A DNA stretch of 64,000 nucleotides, taken from NCBI GenBank assembly GCA_963739985.1, contig CAVUCE010000021.1, positions 620,001 through 684,000 on the forward strand. Reading direction: 5' to 3'. Each line of letters opens with the position of its first letter. The stretch's first letter is position 1. This document shows, piece by piece, positions 18,780 through 28,700 of the stretch. Source of the stretch: CAVUCE01 sp963739985 (GTDB lineage: Bacteria > Bacteroidota > Ignavibacteria > Ignavibacteriales > Ignavibacteriaceae). The notes under the pieces were generated by a model. That model was not told where the DNA came from and made no database searches. It saw only the letters and a list, made by a program, of their open reading frames with translations. A program made the translations under genes and the position numbers.

Positions 18780-21728
18780 ATGCTTCAGCTTTGCATTGAA
18801 ATAATACCCAAACCGCTTTTAAAAGGAAAAACTTCTCCTTATAAACAGCTAATTGAAGTTATTATAAAAGCGGATAATATAATTGACGGAGAAAAACTCA
18901 TTCTTGGTGTTGATGAAAATAGAAATACATTGGAAGTTAATCTTGGTGAACTTAAGAACGGCATAAATATAAAGGAAATCTTTTTAAGAGAAAGGAAAAA
19001 AGAGACTGTTGGCGAATGGATTTTTAAATACTCGCATTTAAAGGTAATTAAAAAAGTTAAACGCAAACCTGTAAGGAAATGGAATATTAGTTTTGTCCTT
19101 CATTCACATACCGATCTTGGTTTTACAGCTCCGATTAGCGACGTTGTAAAAATCCATAATGATAACACCGATTTAGCTGTATTGTACGCAAAGGAAACTT
19201 CAAAGTGGCCGGTTGGAAGTAGGTTTAAGTGGACTTGTGAAATTAGCTGGCAGCTTCAAAACTATCTTAAAGATAGAAATCATGAGCAAGTTTCTGAATT
19301 AATAAAAGAGATTAGAAAAAACAATATTGAAGTTGGTGCTCTTTACTCGGGCGAACACACGGATTTGCTGGGACATGAAGAAGCTATTAGAAGTTTCTAT
19401 TATGCAGCAGAGCTTAGGAGAAAATACAAAATCAATATTGATTCTGCATTGCTTTCAGATGTTCCCGGATGCACCACCGGATTTGTTCAGATAATGGCCA
19501 AGGCGGGAATCAAAAATTTTAATCTTGCGGATAATAATTTTATTGCCCCATTTTTAATTCGGACTGATTTACCACGACCATTTTACTGGCTCGGTGATGC
19601 AGGAACAAAAGTTCTTGCATGGTTTACAGACCATCCTTTTTACGCATACATAGAAGGGAAGAACTACGGACTTGCAGACAGCTATGAAAATACACTTGAA
19701 AAATTACCGGAAAAATTAATGTCACTTGAAGAATCCAGTTATCCTTACGATGAGCTACAGATTCAATATGCATTTGATAATTTTCGAATAGAATTTCGTC
19801 CGGCAGCAATAGTTAGAGAGTGGAATTCTAAATGGGCTTATCCTAAAATTCAACTTTCTACAATCCGCGAATTTTATGATAGAATGAGAGCGAAGTATGA
19901 TGAAGTTATTCCCAAACGTAAAGGTGACTGGACAAACTGGTGGGGAAATATTGTGACTTCATACCCCTCAGAAACAGCTCAGTCAAGACAACTTCATAAT
20001 ACAGTTCCGCAGCTTGAAACTATTGCTACCTCGATAAAGCTATTTAATAATAAATATAAATATCCAAACACTTTTAATTCTATTTACGAAAATAATCTGG
20101 CGTTTGATGAGCATAGCGGGAACGGACTGGTTTGGGAGGCTGAGAATGAAGAACAGCAGCAAAAAGCGTTGAGAGAAGGTTATGGATATATTCACGATGC
20201 ATTGAATGATACTACAGGAATTGAAGAAAGCGTAAACCATTCGCTATCAACTTTAATAAAACATAATGAAAAGGATGTTATAAAAATAGCGGTTTTTAAT
20301 ACGCTGAATAAAAAAAGAAGTGGTTTGGTTGAAGTTTCAATAAAAGGTAAACCTATTAATTTTTCAATTATTGATGGACAAAACGGAGAAAGTGTTAATC
20401 GTTTTGAAAAGGATAGTGATAAGCTAAAGTTCTATGCAGTGGATGTTCCGGCATTTGGTTATAAAACGTATAAGCTAAGAAGTGAACAAAACGGAATCCG
20501 ACCAAAAGCGAAAAAAATAAAACCTGCAAATGGTATTTATTCGATTGAGAATGATTTTTACAGACTAAAAATAAATTCTACCGGAAAAATATTAGTTATT
20601 CAAGATAAGGAAGCACGAAAAAAAATCTCAGGAAAATATAAACATCATTTTTCTTCTCCCGTAGTATTTCGCCCGAAGGTAAAGAAAGAAATTGAGATGG
20701 GACGATTTATTCCGGATGTTTACAACGGTGTAAAAGTTCCCGGCGAATCGATTGATTTATTAAGCGAATCAAAAATTAAAATCTTAGAGTGTGATGAAAC
20801 TAATTTATCTCAAATCATAAAATATAATTTTGTAATCAATAAAATAAAATGGTTAGAACAAACTATCGAATTGCCGAAACATTCTAAGCAGATAAATATT
20901 ACTTATAGAATTCCATATTCCGTTCTTTATAATAAAAGTTTAAGGACAAAACTAGGTAATTCGTTTAATAACGGAGGTATTCTTTATTTTGCCTTCCCGT
21001 TTAATCTTAAAAAACCAAAATTTATTTATGATGCACCATGCAGTGTTTTGGAAGCAGGCAAAAATCAATTTAAAGGAACTTGCAAAGATTTCTATGCAAT
21101 TAACAATTGGTGTCAATTAAAAGACGAAAGAATGGTTGTTAATTTTTCAAGCAAGGATTTACCAATAGTTGATATCGGTTCATTCGGATTAACGCAATAC
21201 AAAGAGAAATTAGATAAAAATCTATCTCAATTATTTGTGCGTGCTTTAGCTTTAAATGAAGGAATAATGAATTTACCCTCTCCTTATAGTAATGGTGATG
21301 ACTTCGTCTTTAGATTTTCATTCTCATCAAATCCAATTGACATAAAAATGAAAAAGGAAACTTTGCGGACTGCAAATGAATTTGGTTTAGATAGTAATCA
21401 GCCGCTCTTGGGAGTAAAACTGAAAAAGAATACTAACGGAATAAATTTAACTGAGGCAAGCTTTATAAAGATAAGCCCGCCAACAGTTCATATAGTAACT
21501 TTTAAAAAAGCAGAAGATAATGATGATTTGATTTTACGATTGAAGGAAACAAACGGAAATTCATCTAAAATTAAAATTGATTTTCCGTTTCATAAAATTA
21601 TCAAAGCAAACAAAACAATGATTACTGAAGAAAACATTGAAAACATCACTGTAAAAGAAAATGTTATTCAAGATAATATTAAAACATTTGAAATATCTAC
21701 TTACAGATTAAAATTAAAAATTAGATAA
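18780..21728 (+). CDS. Cytoplasmic GH38-type alpha-mannosidase
   Basis: Third GH38 enzyme of the window, 982 residues, with no signal peptide or tail, hence cytoplasmic. Zinc motif H110/D112 in LHSHTDLGFT, then FKWTCEISWQLQNY, predicted nucleophile D227 in LLSDVPGCTTG, and H445 in FDEHSGNGL. The C-terminal beta domains follow the family order. Its spacing from nucleophile to helix end (17 residues to AGI) equals that of the two exported copies, so all three belong to one subgroup. It starts one base after the previous stop with no ribosome site, suggesting coupling. It probably trims imported mannosides to free mannose for the ROK kinase and isomerase just downstream. Confidence 0.88.
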   Translation: MLQLCIEIIPKPLLKGKTSPYKQLIEVIIKADNIIDGEKLILGVDENRNTLEVNLGELKNGINIKEIFLRERKKETVGEWIFKYSHLKVIKKVKRKPVRKWNISFVLHSHTDLGFTAPISDVVKIHNDNTDLAVLYAKETSKWPVGSRFKWTCEISWQLQNYLKDRNHEQVSELIKEIRKNNIEVGALYSGEHTDLLGHEEAIRSFYYAAELRRKYKINIDSALLSDVPGCTTGFVQIMAKAGIKNFNLADNNFIAPFLIRTDLPRPFYWLGDAGTKVLAWFTDHPFYAYIEGKNYGLADSYENTLEKLPEKLMSLEESSYPYDELQIQYAFDNFRIEFRPAAIVREWNSKWAYPKIQLSTIREFYDRMRAKYDEVIPKRKGDWTNWWGNIVTSYPSETAQSRQLHNTVPQLETIATSIKLFNNKYKYPNTFNSIYENNLAFDEHSGNGLVWEAENEEQQQKALREGYGYIHDALNDTTGIEESVNHSLSTLIKHNEKDVIKIAVFNTLNKKRSGLVEVSIKGKPINFSIIDGQNGESVNRFEKDSDKLKFYAVDVPAFGYKTYKLRSEQNGIRPKAKKIKPANGIYSIENDFYRLKINSTGKILVIQDKEARKKISGKYKHHFSSPVVFRPKVKKEIEMGRFIPDVYNGVKVPGESIDLLSESKIKILECDETNLSQIIKYNFVINKIKWLEQTIELPKHSKQINITYRIPYSVLYNKSLRTKLGNSFNNGGILYFAFPFNLKKPKFIYDAPCSVLEAGKNQFKGTCKDFYAINNWCQLKDERMVVNFSSKDLPIVDIGSFGLTQYKEKLDKNLSQLFVRALALNEGIMNLPSPYSNGDDFVFRFSFSSNPIDIKMKKETLRTANEFGLDSNQPLLGVKLKKNTNGINLTEASFIKISPPTVHIVTFKKAEDNDDLILRLKETNGNSSKIKIDFPFHKIIKANKTMITEENIENITVKENVIQDNIKTFEISTYRLKLKIR

Positions 21729-21735
21729 ACATAGG

Positions 21736-22941
21736 ATGAATACAGGAAATAACATATTTAAAGAATTTTTAGAGAAAGTTTCAGTTACTCAAAATTCTGA
21801 AGAAAAGCAGAAACATGCTGATGATTTTATTGCTCAGTTAAATAGTGAAAATTATCCCATATACGAAATTGAAACAGAAGTCGTTTTATTATATAAAAGT
21901 GAAGAGCCCAAAATTCAGCTTATCGGAGATATGACTAATTGGGTGGAGAGATTTAATTTGAATAAAATTGAAGAAACTGATTTACATTATATCAGATTAA
22001 ATCTTGAACCTGATGCATGTCTTGAATATTGGTTTATGAAAGAAGGAGATGAAAATCCGATTGTTGACCCTTTAAATCCGTTTATATTATATCACGGGCT
22101 AGGCAATCTTTCCGAGCTTGCAATGCCGGATTATAAACGACATCAGATCTTAGCTGAATATACGCACGGAAGACGAGGCAATGCAAACGGATTATTAGAG
22201 TTTGAACTTCCTCCCGGAAAACTTTCATATCCGCATAAAGTTCATGTTTATTTGCCGGACGATTATAAAACATCAGCACAAAATTATTCTGTTGTGTATT
22301 TCCAGGACGGACTGGATTACATTGAGTTTGCCGTGGTTCCACATGTATTAGATTCACTGATCAGTTCATCGAAAATGAAACCGGTAATTGCCGTCTTTGT
22401 TACACCGCCGAACAGACATGTGCCGGCCGAGCCGAATAGAATGACGGAATACGGGATGAATGATGATTATGTCGATTTCTTTTCTCATGAATTAGTGCCT
22501 TTTATTGATGCGAATTTCCGAACTAAAAAAGCGCCGGAATCAAGAATGATAGTTGGCGACTCTTACGGCGGTTTAATATCAACTTATATAGCATTTAAGT
22601 ATCCTGAAATATTCGGTATGGCTTATAGTCAATCAGGTTATCATAGTTTTAATAAAAACAGAATGATTGATTTGTTCAAATCGTCTGAAATTAAACAAGT
22701 TAAATATTTAATTGAATGCGGAACATACGAGCTGGCGGTAGGCAGCACTTTTTTGCCTGAATCTGAAAGAGATTTTACCAAAGCCAATAGAGAATTAAAT
22801 AAAGTCTTAACTGATAAAGGATATAAACACATTTATAATGAATATCATGAAGGGCATACGTGGGGAAATTGGCGAAGACACTTGATAGACGCATTAAAAT
22901 ACTATTTCGGAAAAGAAAAATTACCCGGAGATGAAAACTAA
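21736..22941 (+). CDS. Enterochelin-esterase-like alpha/beta hydrolase
   Basis: Putative carbohydrate esterase of the Fes/esterase-D fold, 401 residues, cytoplasmic. The N-terminal part is a CBM48/E-set-like domain (IQLIGDMTNWVERFNLN, about 55-115). The hydrolase domain has HKVHVYLPDDY, VVYFQDGLDYIEF, the nucleophile elbow GDSYGG with S276, and a C-terminal His in EGHTWGNW (H374). This arrangement is common for acyl or feruloyl esterases in glycan loci, so removal of acetyl or phenolic esters from imported sugars is the likely role; the substrate is inferred. The stop overlaps the next start as TAATG. Confidence 0.82.
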   Translation: MNTGNNIFKEFLEKVSVTQNSEEKQKHADDFIAQLNSENYPIYEIETEVVLLYKSEEPKIQLIGDMTNWVERFNLNKIEETDLHYIRLNLEPDACLEYWFMKEGDENPIVDPLNPFILYHGLGNLSELAMPDYKRHQILAEYTHGRRGNANGLLEFELPPGKLSYPHKVHVYLPDDYKTSAQNYSVVYFQDGLDYIEFAVVPHVLDSLISSSKMKPVIAVFVTPPNRHVPAEPNRMTEYGMNDDYVDFFSHELVPFIDANFRTKKAPESRMIVGDSYGGLISTYIAFKYPEIFGMAYSQSGYHSFNKNRMIDLFKSSEIKQVKYLIECGTYELAVGSTFLPESERDFTKANRELNKVLTDKGYKHIYNEYHEGHTWGNWRRHLIDALKYYFGKEKLPGDEN

Positions 22942-23837
22942 TGTATTTAGGAATTGATTACGGCGGGACAAATCTTAAAACCGGCATATTCTCGGCTGAT
23001 GGGAAAATAATAAAGTTTGAAGCAAATAAACTTTCTGAGTTTACTTCTCAAGATAACTTATTGGATAACTTGATAAATCATTCTATAGATTTTACTCAAG
23101 GATATGAAATTGAAAAGGGCGGGCTCGCAATAAAAGGATTGGTAAACACCAAAGAAGGCAAAGTTGAAGACGATATTGGAGCCGGTTCTTTACTTGCCGG
23201 TAAAAATTTACGTAAAGCTTTCGGAGATGCTTTAGGCGTTCCTTTCAATCTTGAAAATGATGCAAGGGCTTACGCTTGGGGCGAATATAAATTTGGCGCG
23301 GGAAAAGGTAGTCGCGCTATGGTGTGTATGACTTTAGGAACCGGGTTAGGATGTTCTCTAGTTGCAGATGATAAACCATATCAAGGTTCGGATCCTTTAG
23401 GCGGATTACTTGGAGGCCATATTAGCATTGATCGTAACGGCCATGAATGTCCTTGCGGAAATAAAGGTTGCCTCGAACTTTATTGCTCGGCTACCGCATT
23501 TTCGAAAATAGTTCAAGAAGAGCATTCTGAGTTAGCAAGTGTGGAAAATACTCTAGAGACCTTCTTTGATTCAATACGAAACGGAAATAAATCATATTTG
23601 GTTACACTGAATGAATTTCAAGAAAATCTTTCAATAGGAATTGTTAATGTTATTCATGCATACGGTCCCGATATGGTTGTAATCGGCGGTGGAGTAATGA
23701 ACAGCAGCGATTTAATATTACCAAAATTAATTGAAAAAGTTCATAAACGGGCATGGACTTTTCCGCGTGGCAAAGTTCAGATTAAAGCTTCGTTATTAGG
23801 TAATAAAGCTGCTGCAATGGGTGTTGCGTTTTTGTAA
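22941..23837 (+). CDS. ROK family sugar kinase
   Basis: Cytoplasmic sugar kinase of the ROK family, 298 residues. The phosphate-binding motif is at the start (IDYGGTNLKTG, D6) and ATP-site text TLGTGLGCSLV is present. The sugar-side zinc site has GGHISIDRNG followed by C170, C172 and C177 in ECPCGNKGC. ROK kinases act on glucose, mannose, fructose or N-acetyl sugars. With a GH38 enzyme two genes upstream and a mannose-6-phosphate isomerase next, a mannose (or gluco/fructo-) kinase is the best reading. It overlaps the esterase stop by one base, so translation is coupled. No DNA-binding domain is present, so it is not a NagC/Mlc-type repressor. Confidence 0.9.
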   Translation: MYLGIDYGGTNLKTGIFSADGKIIKFEANKLSEFTSQDNLLDNLINHSIDFTQGYEIEKGGLAIKGLVNTKEGKVEDDIGAGSLLAGKNLRKAFGDALGVPFNLENDARAYAWGEYKFGAGKGSRAMVCMTLGTGLGCSLVADDKPYQGSDPLGGLLGGHISIDRNGHECPCGNKGCLELYCSATAFSKIVQEEHSELASVENTLETFFDSIRNGNKSYLVTLNEFQENLSIGIVNVIHAYGPDMVVIGGGVMNSSDLILPKLIEKVHKRAWTFPRGKVQIKASLLGNKAAAMGVAFL

Positions 23838-23918
23838 TTGTTCGTGATAAGCAATAATAACAAGATTTAAGAAAAAGCATAAATTTTATTGATTTTAATT
23901 AACATATAAGGTGAATTG

Positions 23919-25418
23919 ATGAGCAGTTCTGTTGATACAGTGAATAATCCTTTCATATCGCATTTACCGGAATCTATGACGGACTTTCCAAGAGGACTAT
24001 TTAATGGTTTCCCGACTTTTCAGCCTTCTGAAGGTACGATTGAAATAGGATATCAAAAATTAGCGCAAAAAATAAAAGATAGCATCCCGGCTGGATTACG
24101 CATTTTAGTGATTGATGGATACCAGGGAGTAGAATGGAATAAATTCAAAGATGACTTAAGTAAGTCTCTACATGATTTAAAAGTAAATCCTAATTGGATT
24201 GATATTTCTGATTGTTATGCAGCAGCAGATGAAATTAGAGAAAGAGTTAAACCGTTTCTAGGTGGAGAAGATCCTTTATTCGGAACTCATTATCCGTTCG
24301 GCCCGGAAATATTTTTTGACTCCGTGAAAATATCGGAGGCAAGAATTCAAGCATCTACGTTAAGAGGAAGAGCTTCGGGAGAGCTTACAATTATATTTGG
24401 TACCGGTGCCGGATTGATTGAGTTGTGGGATCAGCTTTGGTACATTGATATGCCCAAAGATTTTATACAAATTTTAGTAAGAGAAGAAAAAATCAAAAAT
24501 ATCGGCGATGATAAAAAGCTATCGTTTGGTGATTTTTATAAGCGCTCATATTTCGTTGATTGGCCAGCATTAAACAGATTAAAGAAACAGCTTTTACCCG
24601 ATTTAGATTTATTTATTGATTTTTCGGAATCAACTGAACCAGCTTACATGAGCGGAGAATATTTTAGAAAAGCTTTAGATGAAATATCGGAAACCCCTTT
24701 CCGCGTGCGTCCATGGTTTTACCCGGGGCCGTGGGGCGGTAAGTTTATGCAGGGCCATATGGGTCTTGATCCTGAACAGCCTAACTTTGCATGGTCTTTC
24801 GAACTTATAGTGCCTGAAAATGGACTTATAATAGAAAAAGATGGGAACAAATTAGAATTTTCTTTTGATTGTTTGATGTTCCAACAAAACAAAAATATTT
24901 TGGGAAGAGAAGCGGCCAAACAATTTAAGTATGAATGGCCGATTCGTCTTGATTACCTTGATACAATAGACGGCGGAAATCTTTCAACACAAGTTCATCC
25001 AAGACCGGATTTTATTCGTAAAGAATTCGGTGAAACTTATACGCAGGATGAAACTTATTATATAGTTGCAGCAAAACCTGATTCAAAAGTTTATCTCGGG
25101 TTAACAGAAAATTGTAAACCTGACGAATTTAGAAATGCACTTGAAGAATCCTTTGAAAAAGGAACCGAAGTTGATATAGATAAATTCGTATACAGCGAAG
25201 CGAGTAAACCGCACGATTTATTCTTGATACCCAATGGAACTGTTCATTGCAGCGGGCGAGGAAATTTAGTTTTGGAAATAAGCGCTACTCCATACATTTT
25301 CACTTTTAAAATTTACGATTATTTAAGAAGAGATTTAGAAGGCAAGTTCCGGCCTTTAAATTTAGATCGTGGCTTTAAAAATATTCGTTTTGAAAGAAAA
25401 GAAAGATGGGTGAAGTGA
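23919..25418 (+). CDS. manA: Class I mannose-6-phosphate isomerase (main part; frameshift near 25416)
   Basis: Interconverts mannose-6-phosphate and fructose-6-phosphate. The cupin core is in place: GGNLSTQVHPRPDFIRKEFG with zinc-ligand His at about 360, then QDETYYIVAAKPDSKVYLGL and HDLFLIPNGTVHCSGRG. An extra N-terminal nucleotide-kinase-like region (GLRILVIDGYQGVEWNKF, about 45-210) is typical of the long bacterial form. The start is ATG 23919 with AAGGTG upstream. Reading ends at TGA 25416, but deletion of the T at 25416 continues for about 118 conserved residues (next entry). The repaired protein is about 618 residues. It completes the GH38, ROK kinase and isomerase route into glycolysis. 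Confidence 0.85.
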   Translation: MSSSVDTVNNPFISHLPESMTDFPRGLFNGFPTFQPSEGTIEIGYQKLAQKIKDSIPAGLRILVIDGYQGVEWNKFKDDLSKSLHDLKVNPNWIDISDCYAAADEIRERVKPFLGGEDPLFGTHYPFGPEIFFDSVKISEARIQASTLRGRASGELTIIFGTGAGLIELWDQLWYIDMPKDFIQILVREEKIKNIGDDKKLSFGDFYKRSYFVDWPALNRLKKQLLPDLDLFIDFSESTEPAYMSGEYFRKALDEISETPFRVRPWFYPGPWGGKFMQGHMGLDPEQPNFAWSFELIVPENGLIIEKDGNKLEFSFDCLMFQQNKNILGREAAKQFKYEWPIRLDYLDTIDGGNLSTQVHPRPDFIRKEFGETYTQDETYYIVAAKPDSKVYLGLTENCKPDEFRNALEESFEKGTEVDIDKFVYSEASKPHDLFLIPNGTVHCSGRGNLVLEISATPYIFTFKIYDYLRRDLEGKFRPLNLDRGFKNIRFERKERWVK

Positions 25419-25773
25419 AAATTTAATTGCCAAACCCGAACTTCTCCGTGAGGGAAAAGATTGGCAGGAATTTGTTCTTTATGATAAACCCTACACATTC
25501 TATAATATTCATAGAATTGAATTCGAAAATGAATACGATTTAACGACAGAAGATAAAGCCTTTGCAATTAACCTGGTGGAAGGAGAGAAAGTTGAGTTGA
25601 TTTCAAAGAATAATCAGTCGACTAAACTATCATACATGGAATCAATGATGATTCCCGCGGCAGCTCAATCTGTTAAAATTATTAATCGTGGAAAAAGAAA
25701 ATGCAAAATGATTTTAGTTTATATTAAACCGGGAATCGGAAATAAATTTCCTTTGAATAATCCGATCGAATAA
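25417..25773 (+). CDS. Mannose-6-phosphate isomerase, C-terminal fragment
   Basis: The C-terminal cupin half of the isomerase in the next frame, beginning ENLIAKPELLREGKDWQEF directly at the upstream stop. It continues as a beta-rich domain (TFYNIHRIEFENEYDL, then AFAINLVEGEKVELIS) and ends IKPGIGNKFPLNNPIE. There is no start codon or ribosome site at the break; ATG 25576 is internal. It is best read as part of the 23919 gene, separated by one extra base. Confidence 0.78.
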   Translation, partial: ENLIAKPELLREGKDWQEFVLYDKPYTFYNIHRIEFENEYDLTTEDKAFAINLVEGEKVELISKNNQSTKLSYMESMMIPAAAQSVKIINRGKRKCKMILVYIKPGIGNKFPLNNPIE

Positions 25774-25782
25774 TTTTTACTT

Positions 25783-28700
25783 ATGCAAATTTTAAGCAAA
25801 CTTATTCCATCTTATTTAAGATGTGAATATAAAGTTAATCCAATTGGCGTCGATGTGTCAACGCCTAGATTAAGCTGGATTATAAATTCCAAAGAACCCT
25901 ACATTAGAAATCAGAAACAATCCGCCTACCGTATTCTTATCTCATCAAGCATTGGTAAACTGAAGTTAGACAAGGGCGACTTATGGGATTCCCAAAAAGT
26001 AAAATCTTCAAAAACTTTTCAAATTGAATATAAAGGTAAATCCTTAACATCGTTACAAGAATGCTACTGGAAAGTTAAAACCTGGGATCAGGATAATAAT
26101 GACTCAAATTGGAGCGAGCCAGCTAAATGGGTAATGGGATTGCTGCGTGAAGAGGATTGGAAAGCTAAATGGATTGGTTATGACAAATGGCAAAGCGAAT
26201 ATGATAAAAAAATTAAGTACAAATATGAATCTCAAAAAGATAAATGGATTTGGTTTCCCAATGATAATCTCAAAAAGAATTCACACTTTGGCGATTTTTA
26301 TTTTAGAAAAAAGATAAAGATTGATAATCCTACAAAAATAAATTCTGCTTTTATTCTAATAACTGCCGACGAAAAATTCACTCTTTTTGTAAACGGTAAG
26401 AAACTTAATCAAAGTGATAAATATATTTTCTCATGGGCAAGGCCTCAGTTAGCTAATGTTAAAAAATATTTAAGGAGTGGAGAAAATCTAATAGCAGTCA
26501 AAGCTTCAAATTCTTATGTCGATGTTCCCGGACTCACATTAAAACTTTATCTTGAAAGCAACAACGGCAATACTAAAATTGTGAGAACATCTTCTTCGTG
26601 GAAATCTTCCAATAAGTATGAGACTGATTGGAATTCTGTTTCATTCAATGACAGAAACTGGAAAAGATCAATAATTGTTAAAACCATGGGAGAGCTTCCC
26701 TGGAGAAGCCCTCGCCAAGAAACAAAATTGCCTCCTCCTTATTATGTGAGAAAAACATTTATTTCTTCTAAAAAAATCAAAAAGGCATGGTTAACAATAT
26801 GCTGTCTCGGTTGTTATGAAGTTCATTTAAATGGTCGCATAATTTCCAATCATAAACTGGCACCCGGCTGGACGGACTTTAACAAAAGAGTAAACTATTT
26901 GATGTATGATGTTAAGGATCAATTAAAATCTTCCGGCGAAAATGTTATTGGTGCTGTTGTCGCTGATGGATGGTATGCATGCTACATTGGCTGGGAACAC
27001 GGAAGGGAATATTACGGCAAATTCCCCAAAGTAAAAATCCAATTAAATATTGAATACAATGACGGGACATCAAATTGTATTATATCAAACAGGACATGGA
27101 AAGTATCATATGGACCGGTATTAGAATCTGATATTCTTCATGGAGAAACATACGATGCCCGGAAAGAAAAGCTTATAGAAGGATGGGATAAAACTAAATT
27201 TAATGATGTTGACTGGCAATCACCAAAAGAAATAATTAATATAAAAATTTCTAAAAAATGGCATCCGGGTTTACCGGTTAAAATAAATGAGAATTTATCC
27301 CCGGTTAAAATTTATAAGCATAAAAGTAATAGCTGCATCTTCGATTTTGGGCAGAACTTTGCCGGAATAGTAAGACTAAAAATAAGGGAAAAACGAGGAA
27401 CTAAACTGATCTTAAAATATGCAGAAATGTTGGATGAAGACGGTTTGCTGTATACCGAAAATATTAGGATGGCAAGAGCAACTGATACATACTTCTGCAA
27501 AGGACAAAGTCTTGAAATTTGGGAACCAAAATTTACTTATCATGGATTTCGTTATGTTGAAGTTACCGGATTAAGTTCTAATCCTTCAAAAGAAACTCTA
27601 ACCGGATTGGTAATGCATTCTTATTTACCGCAATCTGGAAAATTTAAATCATCCAACCAATTATTAAACAATATTTATCATAATATTATATGGAGCCAAA
27701 AGTCAAATTATTACGATATACCCACAGATTGTCCACAGCGAGATGAAAGGTTAGGATGGACGGGAGACGCGGTTAATTTTATAAGAACCGCGGGATTTAA
27801 TATGGATGTTGCAGCCTTTTACACAAAGTGGCTTGTAGATTTGAATGATGCACAGCGCGAAGACGGAGCCTATCCTCCGATTGCACCATATATAAATTTT
27901 GGTGTCGGGCCGTTATATTTTGGCGCGGCTGATTGGGCTGATGCCGGAATTGTAGTCCCTTATTTCATGTATCAATATTATGGCGATAAGAGAGTGCTGG
28001 AAAGATACTATCGTAACATGCAAAAGTATATTTCATATCTAGTTAGTAATAGCAATAATATTATTCGTCCCGAAAGCGGATACGGAGATTGGCTAAATGT
28101 TAATGAAGAAACTTCTAATAGTTTTATCGGTACAGCATTTTTTGCTTATGTAGTTTCTTTGATGGAAAAGATTTCCTCTGTCCTTAATTACAAAGATGAA
28201 AAGAAAAAGTATTCTTCTCTGTTGATTAATATTAAAAAAGCATTCAATAAAAATTTCGTCTTAAACGAGGGAACGTTAACGGAGGATACACAAACTGCTT
28301 ATGTCCTTGCGCTTTCGTTTAACTTATTGTCCAAAAGAAATGAAAAAATTGCTATTCAAAAACTTGTTAAGAAAATAGAAGAATTCAATTGCCATTTGAA
28401 AACCGGGTTCATTGGTCTTGCATTTGTATTTGATGTTTTGAAGAAATATGAATTTTATGATATCATTTATAAACTTTTACTGAATAGAGATTTTCCTTCA
28501 TGGGGTTATATGATAGAGGACGGGGCAACCACATTATGGGAGAGGTGGGACGGCAGGACACCGGAAAATGGATTTTTTGACCCGACAATGAATTCTTTTA
28601 ATCATTGTTCACTTGGAGTAGTTGGGGAGGTCTTCTACTCAGTGATTGGAGGAATAAGACAAAAATCCAACGGATTTAAACAGATTTTACTTCAACCGGT

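Noticed and set aside
25576..25773. Small separate gene after mannose-6-phosphate isomerase
   Set aside because: Its frame extends upstream without a stop to the isomerase stop at 25416 and completes the cupin domain; it is the same gene after a one-base break.
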